DNA from: Hyphomicrobiales bacterium
GTDB lineage: Bacteria > Pseudomonadota > Alphaproteobacteria > Rhizobiales > Kaistiaceae
NCBI GenBank assembly: GCA_017305815.1
Contig: JAFKJZ010000094.1
Span: 11,026 to 17,487, forward strand
DNA length: 6,462 bases
Reading direction: 5' to 3'
In this document: one piece after another, positions 1-6,043 of the stretch
How the letters are laid out: every line of letters begins with the position of its first letter
Numbering within the stretch: the stretch's first letter is position 1
The notes under the pieces: generated by a model
Seen by the model: the letters and a program-made list of their open reading frames with translations, nothing else
The model's database searches: none
What the model was told of the DNA's origin: nothing
Translations under genes and position numbers: made by a program

Positions 1-1485
1 GACGGCACGCTGCGCTGGCTGGGTGCGCCGGTGGCGAAGATCCTCGCGACCGACGATGTGCTGAAGCCGCGCCTCCTGCTGCTCGCCGACGAGGGCCTGA
101 CCGGCCCGGCGCGCGAGCGCGTGCAGGACCGCGTCGACATCTGGCTGAAGAGCCATATCGAGACGCTGCTGAAGCCGCTGTTCGAGCTGCTCGCCGGCGT
201 CGAGCTTTCGGGTCCGGCCCGCGGCATCGCCTTCCGCCTCGTCGAGGGCCAGGGAGTGCTGGAGCGCTCGGAGATCGCCGAGGAGATCAAGGCGCTCGAC
301 CAGGAGGCCCGTTCGAGCCTGCGCAAGCTCGGCGTCCGCTTCGGCGCCTACCACATCTACGTCCCGGCGCTGCTGAAGCCCGCCCCGAGCGCGCTGAACG
401 CCATGCTCTGGGCGCTGAAGAACCAGGGCCTCGACGCCCCGGGCCTGATCGAGCTGCCGCAGCTTTCGGCCACCGGCCGCACCACGGTGCCGGTCGATCC
501 GAGCTTCGCACGCCCGCTCTACCGCGTCGTCGGTTATCGCATCGCCGGCAACCGCGCCGTCCGCATCGACATCCTCGAGCGGCTCGCGGACATCATCCGC
601 CCGCTGATCGCCTGGAAGCCGACCTCCGACAATCTCGTGCCGCCCGAGGGCGCCGTCGACGGCAACGGCTTCACCGTCACCGTGGCGATGACCTCGCTGC
701 TCGGCTGCTCGGGCGAGGATTTCGCCGGCGTGCTGAAGTCGCTCGGCTACCGCCTCGACCGCCGTCCGGCGCCGCCGAAGGCCGCGCCCGTGGCGGAAGA
801 AGCAGCCCCGGCCATGACCGTTGTTTCGGAAGAGACGGTGGAAACCACCGAGACCGAGACCGCCACCGACGCGGCCGTCGAAGCCCCGGCGGGCGAGACG
901 GTGGTGACGGAGGAGACGGCGGAGACCGTCGTCACCGAGACCACGACCGAAGCCGAAACCGCCGAAGAGGCGACGGAGGCCGACGCGACCCCGGTCGTCG
1001 AGGCGCCGTCGCTCGAAACGGGCGACGCCGAGCCGGCCGTCCCGGCCGAGCCGGAGATGATCGATGTCTGGCGTCCCGGCCGCTTCGACCGCCGGCCGCA
1101 GCAGCGCGACCATCGCCGCGACCGTCGTCCGCAGCATGGCGCCCCGGCGGAAGCCGGCGCCGGCGAGGCGAAGCCGGAAGGCCGCGACGGCGGCCGTGGC
1201 CGCCAGCAGGACGGCGAACGCGACGGACGCCGCCAGGGCGGCCGCCCGCAGCAGCAGCGCGGTCCGCGTCCGGAGCGGGGCGACCGCAACGACCATCGCG
1301 GCAATGATCATCGCGGCAAGGGTGGCGAGCACCGTGGCAAGGGCGGCGACAACCGTCAGGGCCAGAATGCGCCGCAGCCGCGCCGCGAGGAGCCACGCCG
1401 CGAGCGCCCGATCGACCCGAACTCGCCCTTCGCGGCGCTGGCGGCGTTGAAGGCCGACCTCGAAGCCAAGAAGCGCGGCGGCTGA
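1..1485 (+). CDS. SUV3-like ATP-dependent RNA helicase, C-terminal part (5' end outside window)
   Basis: The reading frame is open from base 1, so this is the last 494 residues of a longer protein. The GTG at 31 is an internal codon, not a start. The helicase motor (Walker A, DEAD-type motifs) must lie upstream and is not visible. What is visible is a helical C-terminal region to about residue 260 (key stretch WLKSHIETLLKPLFEL), resembling the SUV3-type C-terminal part of alphaproteobacterial helicases. Next is an acidic Glu/Thr/Val/Ala-rich block (bases about 793-1056), a short conserved-looking IDVWRPGRFDRR linker, and a basic Arg/Gly/Gln/His-rich block (about 1075-1425). It ends in a predicted short helix, DPNSPFAALAALKADLE. 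Known family members unwind RNA or DNA with ATP; the basic tail probably binds nucleic acid (inference). The next gene starts 18 bp downstream, so they are likely co-transcribed. The family call rests on the tail and gene order only. Confidence 0.8.
   Translation, partial: DGTLRWLGAPVAKILATDDVLKPRLLLLADEGLTGPARERVQDRVDIWLKSHIETLLKPLFELLAGVELSGPARGIAFRLVEGQGVLERSEIAEEIKALDQEARSSLRKLGVRFGAYHIYVPALLKPAPSALNAMLWALKNQGLDAPGLIELPQLSATGRTTVPVDPSFARPLYRVVGYRIAGNRAVRIDILERLADIIRPLIAWKPTSDNLVPPEGAVDGNGFTVTVAMTSLLGCSGEDFAGVLKSLGYRLDRRPAPPKAAPVAEEAAPAMTVVSEETVETTETETATDAAVEAPAGETVVTEETAETVVTETTTEAETAEEATEADATPVVEAPSLETGDAEPAVPAEPEMIDVWRPGRFDRRPQQRDHRRDRRPQHGAPAEAGAGEAKPEGRDGGRGRQQDGERDGRRQGGRPQQQRGPRPERGDRNDHRGNDHRGKGGEHRGKGGDNRQGQNAPQPRREEPRRERPIDPNSPFAALAALKADLEAKKRGG
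1288..1362 (+). repeat. Short degenerate tandem repeat coding Arg-Gly-His units
   Basis: Inside the helicase tail the codons spell NDHRG twice in direct succession (1288-1302 and 1303-1317), followed by KGGEHRG and KGGDNRQG. The two NDHRG copies differ at synonymous third positions (AAC/AAT, GAC/GAT), so this is an older duplication, not a recent slip. The product is an RGG-like disordered basic segment of the kind that commonly binds RNA. The number of units probably varies between strains (inference). Confidence 0.6.
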
Positions 1486-1503
1486 GGCAGGCGCGGAGCG
1501 GCG

Positions 1504-1908
1504 ATGAGCGAGGAGACCGGACGCCAGCGCATCGACAAATGGCTCTGGTTCGCCCGCTTCGCGAAGAGCCGCTCGATCGCCCAGAAGCTGGTCCTGGCCG
1601 GCAAGGTCCGGGTCAATCGCGACAAGATCGACGCGCCGAGCCGCCTCGTGCGGCCCGGCGACGTCCTCACCCTGTCTCTGGAGCGGCAGGTGCGGGTGGT
1701 GAAGATCCTCGACCCCGGCATGCGCCGCGGTCCCGCCCCGGAGGCGCAGCGCCTCTACGAGGACCTGACGCCGCCGGCGATCCTGACCGAACCGGTGGTG
1801 CGGAACGGCCCGAGGCCGACAAAGCGTGATCGCCGGGTGCTCGACGCGTTCCATTCCGCCGTCTCGGACGACGATGGCGAGAATTTTCCAAGCGACGACG
1901 AAGATTGA
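1504..1908 (+). CDS. S4-domain RNA-binding protein, Hsp15 (HslR)-like
   Basis: A 134-residue protein, close to the length of E. coli Hsp15. The S4 fold covers about residues 9-70, with the hallmark RIDKWLWFARFAKSRS start, then QKLVLAGKVRVN and RLVRPGDVLTL, which form the RNA-binding surface of S4 domains. The Hsp15-like second part is also present (PEAQRLYEDL, then RPTKRDRR near residues 104-111). Hsp15 binds stalled 50S subunits still carrying nascent-chain tRNA and helps recycle them; that role is known for the family and only inferred here. The tail is very acidic (SDDDGENFPSDDED). The ATG at 1504 follows GGAG (1495-1498) with 5 nt spacing, and the start agrees with family length. It lies 18 bp after the helicase stop, suggesting one operon for RNA handling. 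Other S4 families such as pseudouridine synthases are ruled out by the small size and absence of a catalytic domain. Confidence 0.88.
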   Translation: MSEETGRQRIDKWLWFARFAKSRSIAQKLVLAGKVRVNRDKIDAPSRLVRPGDVLTLSLERQVRVVKILDPGMRRGPAPEAQRLYEDLTPPAILTEPVVRNGPRPTKRDRRVLDAFHSAVSDDDGENFPSDDED

Positions 1909-1991
1909 GGAAATTCATTCGACTTTGGAGCGGCGCTGCGGCATCCGCGATCCTTGCGCCGTCCAACTAAAGCGTTTACCCAGACGACGCC

Positions 1992-2014
1992 GGCGAGCTT
2001 GGAGCGTGCTCGCC
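1992..2014 (+). promoter_or_regulatory. Hairpin directly before the ferredoxin SD
   Basis: GGCGAGC (1992-1998) and GCTCGCC (2008-2014) can pair perfectly over 7 bp around a 9-nt loop. The stem ends one base before the GAGGAG SD. It could influence ribosome access or mRNA stability, but a GC-rich stem of this size can arise by chance. The rest of the 119 bp gap (1909-2027) shows no promoter I can defend. Confidence 0.35.
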
Positions 2015-2015
2015 C

Positions 2016-2021
2016 GAGGAG
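2016..2021 (+). promoter_or_regulatory. Strong SD that fixes a TTG start for the ferredoxin
   Basis: GAGGAG lies 6 nt before TTG at 2028. No ATG or GTG in this frame gives the conserved ferredoxin N-terminus (PYVVTDNCI), so this site decides the start. Confidence 0.75.
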
Positions 2022-2027
2022 ACGATC

Positions 2028-2366
2028 TTGCCCTATGTCGTGACTGACAACTGCATCCGCTGCAAGTACACGGATTGCGTCGAAGTGTGTCCGGTGGACT
2101 GCTTCTACGAGGGCGAGAACATGCTCGTCATCCATCCGGATGAATGCATCGACTGCGGCGTCTGCGAACCGGAATGCCCGGCCGAGGCGATCAAGCCGGA
2201 TACCGAGCCGGGCCTCGAGAAGTGGCTGAAGCTCAACGCCGAATATGCCGAGAAGTGGCCGAACATAACCGTGCGCAAGGACCCGCTCCCGGAAGCGGCC
2301 GAGTTCGACGGCGTCGCCAACAAGCTCGACACCCAGTTCTCCGCCGAACCCGGCGAAGGCGACTGA
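2028..2366 (+). CDS. fdxA: 7Fe ferredoxin ([3Fe-4S][4Fe-4S]), FdxA type
   Basis: A 112-residue ferredoxin closely matching the Azotobacter FdI / rhizobial FdxA family along its length. The N-terminal half carries [17 protein letters not shown] (Cys 9, 12, 17, 21, 25) and then [11 protein letters not shown] (Cys 40, 43, 46, 50). By alignment with Azotobacter FdI, offset by one, Cys 9, 17 and 50 would hold the [3Fe-4S] cluster and Cys 21, 40, 43 and 46 the [4Fe-4S] cluster; Cys 12 and 25 correspond to free cysteines. The C-terminal half ([18 protein letters not shown], then [13 protein letters not shown]) is the family's extension. It acts as a soluble low-potential electron carrier in the cytoplasm; its partner here is unknown. 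Translation starts at TTG after a strong SD. It sits between an S4 protein gene and carD, an arrangement I associate with Hyphomicrobiales chromosomes. Confidence 0.95.
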   Translation: MPYVVTDNCIRCKYTDCVEVCPVDCFYEGENMLVIHPDECIDCGVCEPECPAEAIKPDTEPGLEKWLKLNAEYAEKWPNITVRKDPLPEAAEFDGVANKLDTQFSAEPGEGD

Positions 2367-2459
2367 TCCGGGCCAGCCTTTCGGCCGCCCTCCGACCGAC
2401 GCGGAACCCGATGATCGGCCTGCCCCAGCGGCGCCCCGGCGCGCCCTGACGGCAGTGCT

Positions 2460-2489
2460 TTGATTTTTGGGTATTTTGTGATATATATA
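2460..2489 (+). promoter_or_regulatory. Possible housekeeping-sigma promoter for carD
   Basis: TTGATT (2460-2465) lies 18 nt before TATATA (2484-2489), or 16 nt before an overlapping TATATA at 2482. This resembles a -35/-10 pair and sits in the only AT-rich stretch of the window. If used, the carD mRNA would have a leader of over 300 nt. Repetitive AT sequence makes the exact -10 ambiguous. Confidence 0.35.
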
Positions 2490-2496
2490 CAAATAC
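2471..2496. repeat. AT-rich inverted repeat
   Basis: GTATTTTGT at the left and ACAAATAC at the right pair over 8 bp with one bulged T, around an alternating AT core (GATATATAT). It overlaps the proposed -10 element, so it could be an operator or an easily melted site. There is no adjoining T-run on either side that would make it a good terminator. Confidence 0.45.
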
Positions 2497-2538
2497 AGTC
2501 GGTAACCACTTACGGCGTCACCGCACCGTTTTGGTGTT

Positions 2539-2552
2539 TTGTTCGTGAACAA
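2539..2552. repeat. 14-bp palindrome TTGTTC-GT-GAACAA
   Basis: Perfect 6-bp arms (2539-2544 and 2547-2552) flank a 2-nt centre, the usual size and symmetry of a dimeric repressor or activator site. It is not the alphaproteobacterial LexA box, which is a direct GTTC repeat. A smaller CACC/GGTG hairpin (2524-2536) followed by four T lies directly to its left. The binding protein is unknown. Confidence 0.45.
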
Positions 2553-2687
2553 CCCTCAACATTGAAGCGATAAGTCGTCCAGCCGCGACATTAAGGCGCG
2601 CTGGCGATGGATCGTCGTCGATGTTGATTGCGCGCGCACAGAACTCATATGGGGCGAGCGTTTTCCTGATCGGCTGACAGTGGATGA

Positions 2688-2803
2688 GCGACCCCGGCCG
2701 GGTCGCCCCCGGAACGTCTTGTTCCGGGACCGGTCGGGTTTGCCTTAGCCACGGATGAGACGGGTTTCGTCCGAATCCGGCCCTTGGCTTGGCGAGCCGG
2801 GCC
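2688..2803 (+). promoter_or_regulatory. Four tandem hairpins in the presumed carD leader
   Basis: Stem 1: GCGACCC/GGGTCGC (2688-2694 / 2700-2706), 5-nt loop. Stem 2: CCCGGAAC/GTTCCGGG (2708-2715 / 2721-2728), 5-nt loop. Stem 3: CGGAT/ATCCG outside GACG/CGTC (2752-2779), with a small internal loop and a 5-nt loop. Stem 4: GGCCC/GGGCC outside GGCT/AGCC (2779-2803), with a TT bulge and a 5-nt loop. None is followed by a T-run, so they are not classic terminators. The last stem ends 13 nt before the carD SD. They may form a structured 5' leader controlling mRNA stability or translation; I recognise no known riboswitch class. Confidence 0.45.
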
Positions 2804-2816
2804 CCGCCAATTTAAC

Positions 2817-2820
2817 GGAG
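2817..2820 (+). promoter_or_regulatory. SD of carD with long spacing
   Basis: GGAG lies 11 nt before the ATG at 2832, longer than the usual 5-9. No in-frame ATG, GTG or TTG sits closer, and a TTG at 2821 is out of frame. Initiation may therefore be modest or depend on leader folding (inference). Confidence 0.5.
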
Positions 2821-2831
2821 TTGATACGCGT

Positions 2832-3425
2832 ATGGCCACCCTGAAGAAGACCACTCAGCGCTCCGATTTCAAGACCGGCGAACACATCGTCTATCCGGCG
2901 CATGGCGTCGGCGAGATCGTCGGCATCGAAGAGCAGGAAGTGGCCGGCATCAAGCTTGAGCTCTTCGTCATTGCCTTCGAGAAGGACAAGATGAAGCTGC
3001 GCGTCCCGGTCGCGAAGGCGGGATCGGTCGGCATGCGCAAGCTCTCGGACGCACCGACCGTCAAGAAGGCGCTCGAGACCATCCGTGGCCGCGCCCGCGT
3101 CAAGCGCACCATGTGGAGCCGTCGCGCCCAGGAATACGAGGCGAAGATCAACTCCGGCGACCTGATCCAGATCTCCGAAGTCGTCCGCGACCTCTATCGC
3201 TCGGACACCCAGCCGGAGCAGTCCTACAGCGAGCGCCAGCTCTATGAGGCGGCCCTCGACCGCATGTCGCGCGAGATCGCGGCCGTGAACGAGATCTCCG
3301 AGACCGAAGCGGTCCGCCAGATCGAGCAGAACCTTGCCAAGAGCCCCAAGCGCGGCGGCAAGGTCGACGAAGAGACCACGGCCGAGATCGACGGCGACGA
3401 CGAGAAGCACGACGAGGCCGCATAA
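2832..3425 (+). CDS. carD: CarD/CdnL family RNA polymerase-binding transcription regulator
   Basis: A 197-residue protein. The N-terminal Tudor-like RNA polymerase interaction domain (about residues 13-70) shows FKTGEHIVYPAHGVGEI, LELFVI and the family RVPVAK...VGMRKL pattern; this part binds the RNAP beta subunit. The helical C-terminal domain (about 75-170) includes Trp95 in MWSRRAQEYEAKI, matching the tryptophan that wedges into the upstream edge of the promoter bubble in studied CarD proteins, then SGDLIQISEVVRDLYR and SYSERQLYEAALDR. CarD/CdnL stabilises open complexes, especially at rRNA and growth-related promoters (known for the family). A charged tail of about 25 residues (KSPKRGGKVDEE... 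to DEAA) follows, making it longer than the roughly 165-residue CarD of mycobacteria. The ATG at 2832 fits the family start; the nearest SD is GGAG at 2817-2820, a rather long 11 nt away. The gene has a strong terminator of its own. Confidence 0.94.
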   Translation: MATLKKTTQRSDFKTGEHIVYPAHGVGEIVGIEEQEVAGIKLELFVIAFEKDKMKLRVPVAKAGSVGMRKLSDAPTVKKALETIRGRARVKRTMWSRRAQEYEAKINSGDLIQISEVVRDLYRSDTQPEQSYSERQLYEAALDRMSREIAAVNEISETEAVRQIEQNLAKSPKRGGKVDEETTAEIDGDDEKHDEAA

Positions 3426-3448
3426 GTCCCGCCGTCCTGGAATTCGAC

Positions 3449-3478
3449 AAAAACGCCCGGCTTGCCGGGCGTTTTTTT
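3449..3478. terminator. Intrinsic terminator after carD
   Basis: A run of A (3449-3453) precedes the stem CGCCCGG/CCGGGCG with a CTTG loop (3454-3471), followed by seven T (3472-3478). The flanking A and T runs extend the pairing. It is a textbook Rho-independent terminator 24 bases after the carD stop, and the symmetric A/T runs could let it work in both directions. It separates carD from the sigma-factor gene. Confidence 0.93.
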
Positions 3479-3587
3479 ATGCGTCTTTTCAGGGACCGCC
3501 GGATCGACTGCGGACCGGCGACCGCGACGCTCTGTCGCCATCACATCGTTCTTACGGTTGCATCACACCAATGTGCGTCGCCTTTTC

Positions 3588-3612
3588 GGAACCGCGGCGT
3601 AGGCTTGGTCTT
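3588..3612 (+). promoter_or_regulatory. Possible EcfG-type (general stress) promoter of the sigma gene
   Basis: GGAAC at 3588-3592 matches the -35 core of EcfG/RpoE2 promoters. TCTT at 3609-3612 sits at the right distance (16 nt), but it is a poor match to the cGTT -10 consensus. In Sinorhizobium rpoH2 is under RpoE2 control, which makes the location plausible. The leader from here to the ATG would be about 40 nt. Confidence 0.35.
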
Positions 3613-3645
3613 GTCAGTAGCGGGGCGCACGAAACCTTCCAGGAC

Positions 3646-3650
3646 AGGAG
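3646..3650 (+). promoter_or_regulatory. SD deciding the sigma-factor start
   Basis: AGGAG lies 8 nt before the ATG at 3659. The open frame extends upstream to 3479, but those 60 extra codons overlap the terminator region and are unlike sigma factors, so this SD supports the shorter protein. Confidence 0.75.
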
Positions 3651-3658
3651 CAGGTCGC

Positions 3659-4525
<867 letters not shown>

Positions 4526-4542
4526 AGCGGCCCGATCCGATA

Positions 4543-4573
4543 CAGCTTATCCCCTTCCAAAGGACGGGGGCTG
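4543..4573 (+). terminator. Weak hairpin after the sigma gene, possible terminator
   Basis: CAGC and GCTG outside, CCCC and GGGG inside, and TCC-AAA-GGA at the tip form an interrupted stem 17 bases past the stop codon. There is no T-run after it, so it would be a poor intrinsic terminator; it may instead stabilise the 3' end. Termination may also rely on Rho or on the palindromes downstream. Confidence 0.3.
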
Positions 4574-4611
4574 GCTTGCGTGGGCACAGCGGCAGCCTAG
4601 ACACCACACAT

Positions 4612-4712
4612 CCGTCATTCCTGCGAAAGAAAGCAGGAATCCATATCGGGGCCGCGCAGGTGCCTCAGGCAGCGCGCCGCTCGTCGTCGGCGCGGCTGCA
4701 TGGATCCCGGGA
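4612..4712. repeat. Dispersed palindromic element, GTCATTCC...GGATCCCGG type
   Basis: The left part is the familiar CGTCATTCCTGCGAAA hairpin: ATTCCTGC (4617-4624) pairs with GCAGGAAT (4633-4640). The flanking parts pair at long range: ATCCAT (4639-4644) with ATGGAT (4700-4705), and GCCGCGC (4651-4657) with GCGCGGC (4690-4696). It ends in the typical TGGATCCCGG. Elements of this shape are spread in many copies through alphaproteobacterial genomes, usually between convergent genes, as here. I know the shape from related genomes; copy number in this genome cannot be seen from the window. Confidence 0.7.
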
Positions 4713-4733
4713 ACCGTCCGGAGAGGACGTAAA

Positions 4734-4774
4734 CCCTCACCCGGAGCTGCGCTCCGACCCTCAGGGAGAGGTGA
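4734..4774. repeat. Second dispersed palindromic element, CCCTCACCCGGAGC...GGGAGAGGTG type
   Basis: CGGAGC (4742-4747) and GCTCCG (4751-4756) form a tight hairpin. TCACC (4737-4741) and GGTGA (4770-4774) can close an outer stem, with CCCTCAGGG between. This layout matches a common intergenic repeat of Hyphomicrobiales that usually reads CCCTCACCC...GGGAGAGGTG. This copy looks shortened in the middle. It lies 22 bases beyond the minus-strand gene's stop and may contribute to 3' end formation. Confidence 0.65.
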
Positions 4775-4795
4775 AAGAAGGCGCGAGTACCGGGC

Positions 4796-5302
4796 CTACG
4801 CCGTCCACACCTCGGGGCGGGCCTCGCCGTCGCGGAGCTCCGCCAGCATCTCCTCGATCACCGTCACCACCAGGCGATGGTCCTCCGCCTGCGGCAGGCC
4901 GGAAACCGTCGCGGTGCCGACCATGCCGACATGGCGGACGATGATCGGGAAGGCGCCGCCATGCGGCAGATATTTGTGCGGGTCGACCTGCTGCGCGGTG
5001 GCGAAATCGACGCCCTTCACCCGCGCCTTCTGGCCCATGTAGAACGAGGAATGGCCGTAGCGGCGCACGACCGCCGTCTTGCCGGCGACCCAGAATTCAT
5101 TGTCGGCCGAGGTGCCGGCCAGCGCGCAGTAGAACAGCCGCTGTTCGCCGCGGGCGATCTCGACGACGATCGAAAGCGCGTCGAGCCGCGCCCGCTCGAT
5201 GATGCGCTGGCCAAGCGCAATCGCCGTGTCGTTGTCGAAGCGGTCGAACACCAGCCGCTTTTCCTGGTCGAGAAGTTCCTGCAGCAGGGCCTCGTCGCTC
5301 AT
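4796..5302 (-). CDS. UPF0303 / HbpS-like (heme-degrading domain) family protein
   Basis: A 168-residue protein of the UPF0303 (COG4702, yeast YBR137W-like) group, related to the GlcG/HbpS fold. Family signatures are visible: an N-terminal helix (LLQELLDQEKRLVF), the WVAGKTAVVRRYGHSS stretch (71-86), YLPHGGAFPI (111-120) and VSGLPQAEDHRLVV (133-146). There is no signal peptide or membrane segment, so it is cytosolic. The biochemical role is unknown; the 'heme-degrading' name comes from distant relatives and should not be read as activity. It follows the ABC ATPase gene by 24 bp with its own good SD (GGAGGGG, 5 nt from the ATG), so it is probably the last gene of the transporter operon. Length is normal for the family. 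Confidence 0.87.
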   Translation of the reverse strand: MSDEALLQELLDQEKRLVFDRFDNDTAIALGQRIIERARLDALSIVVEIARGEQRLFYCALAGTSADNEFWVAGKTAVVRRYGHSSFYMGQKARVKGVDFATAQQVDPHKYLPHGGAFPIIVRHVGMVGTATVSGLPQAEDHRLVVTVIEEMLAELRDGEARPEVWTA

Positions 5303-5307
5303 TCGTT

Positions 5308-5314
5308 CCCCTCC
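5308..5314 (-). promoter_or_regulatory. SD of the UPF0303 gene
   Basis: On the minus strand GGAGGGG ends 5 nt before the ATG at 5302, the strongest SD in the minus-strand operon. It suggests independent and efficient translation of the last gene. Confidence 0.7.
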
Positions 5315-5326
5315 ATGTTCCTGAGA

Positions 5327-6043
5327 TCATCGCGCGGCGGCGGCGCCGGCGGCAAGGGCCGGTCGGTCGAACGTGGCGGCGATCCGCCCTTCCGCCATGC
5401 GCGCGGCGCGGTCGCACATATGGCCGATCACGTCCGGGTCGTGGCTCACCAGCACGAAAGTCATGCCGAAGCGCGCCTTCAGCGTGACGAGCAGGTTCAG
5501 GATTTCCGCCTGCACGGACATATCGAGCGCCGAGGTCGGCTCGTCGAGCAGCAGCAGCTTCGGCCGAAGCAGCAGGGCGCGTGCGATGGCGATGCGCTGG
5601 CGTTGGCCGCCGGAAAGCTGATGCGGATATCGCGCCGCGACATCCGGGCCGAACCCGACTTCGGCGAGCGCCTCGGCGACACGCTTGTCGGGATTGTCGA
5701 GACCGTTGACGACGAGCGGCTCGCGCAGCGCGCGGCCGATCGTGTGGCGCGGATGCAGCGAGGCGTATGGATCCTGGAACACCATCTGCACCTGCCGGCG
5801 CAGCGCCCCGGTGAAGCGCCGGCGCGGCGCCACGGGCGCGCCGAGAAGCGCCATCGAGCCATGCCAGTCACGGTTCAGCCCGGCGATGACGCGCAGCAGC
5901 GTGGACTTGCCGCAGCCGGAAGGCCCGAGCAGCCCGAACGTCTCGCCCTCCCCGATCGCGACCGTGATGCCGCGCAGGATATGGCGGCCGACGTCCTGGT
6001 CGCGGAAGGTGACGTTGAGATCGCTGATATCGACGAGGCTCAT
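5327..6043 (-). CDS. ABC transporter ATP-binding protein, DppF/OppF/NikE-like
   Basis: A 238-residue ABC ATPase, complete. Visible motifs in order: Walker A GPSGCGKST (40-48), Q-loop in VFQDPYASLHPRH (Gln90), signature LSGGQ (143-147), Walker B LLLLDEP (163-169), D-loop SALD (171-174) and H-loop His201 in LVSHD. The QDPYASLHPR Q-loop is typical of the peptide/nickel importer class. It drives uptake of a small solute by ATP hydrolysis at the inner membrane, paired with the upstream ATPase. The protein stops soon after the nucleotide-binding domain and lacks the oligo_HPY C-terminal motif seen in its partner and in most DppF/OppF proteins, making it shorter and closer to NikE in layout. ATG at 6043 overlaps the upstream stop (ATGA) and has GGAGG 7 nt before it. 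Substrate is not predictable from the ATPase. Confidence 0.92.
   Translation of the reverse strand: MSLVDISDLNVTFRDQDVGRHILRGITVAIGEGETFGLLGPSGCGKSTLLRVIAGLNRDWHGSMALLGAPVAPRRRFTGALRRQVQMVFQDPYASLHPRHTIGRALREPLVVNGLDNPDKRVAEALAEVGFGPDVAARYPHQLSGGQRQRIAIARALLLRPKLLLLDEPTSALDMSVQAEILNLLVTLKARFGMTFVLVSHDPDVIGHMCDRAARMAEGRIAATFDRPALAAGAAAAR

Larger units (their letters stand above)
2367..2831. other. 465 bp intergenic region between ferredoxin gene and carD
   Basis: No credible gene is present on either strand; the open frames here lack family features, extend from shadows of neighbouring genes, or lack SD sites. Three zones are visible. Bases 2367-2455 are GC-rich with only weak pairing and no T-run. 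Bases 2456-2560 are abruptly AT-rich and hold inverted repeats and a possible promoter. Bases 2688-2803 hold four consecutive hairpins just before the carD SD. The AT-rich zone contrasts strongly with the rest of the window. These parts are listed separately. Confidence 0.8.

Noticed and set aside
747..1396. Several Arg/Ser/Ala-rich open frames opposite the helicase tail
   Set aside because: They are complements of low-complexity codons in the tail and show repeats caused by that composition.
2367..2390. Terminator directly after the ferredoxin gene
   Set aside because: Only a GGGCC/GGCC-type weak pairing is present and no T-run follows.
1755..2552. 265-codon minus-strand open frame across the S4 gene, ferredoxin and intergenic region
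   Set aside because: It lies antisense to a near-invariant ferredoxin and has no recognisable domain or SD; long antisense frames are common at this GC content.
2539..2552. SOS (LexA) box for the GTTC...GAAC palindrome
   Set aside because: Alphaproteobacterial LexA sites are direct GTTC repeats with 7-nt spacing; this is an inverted repeat with a 2-nt centre.
2784..2831. Upstream TTG start for carD adding 16 residues
   Set aside because: It lies within a strong hairpin, lacks an SD, and the ATG at 2832 gives the usual family N-terminus.
3479..3658. Upstream extension of the sigma-factor frame by 60 codons
   Set aside because: It begins right at the carD terminator, does not resemble sigma region 1, and a good SD precedes the ATG at 3659.
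4612..4774. CRISPR-like or attachment-site array from the adjacent palindromes
   Set aside because: The two elements differ in sequence, there are no regular spacers, and no integrase or cas gene is nearby.
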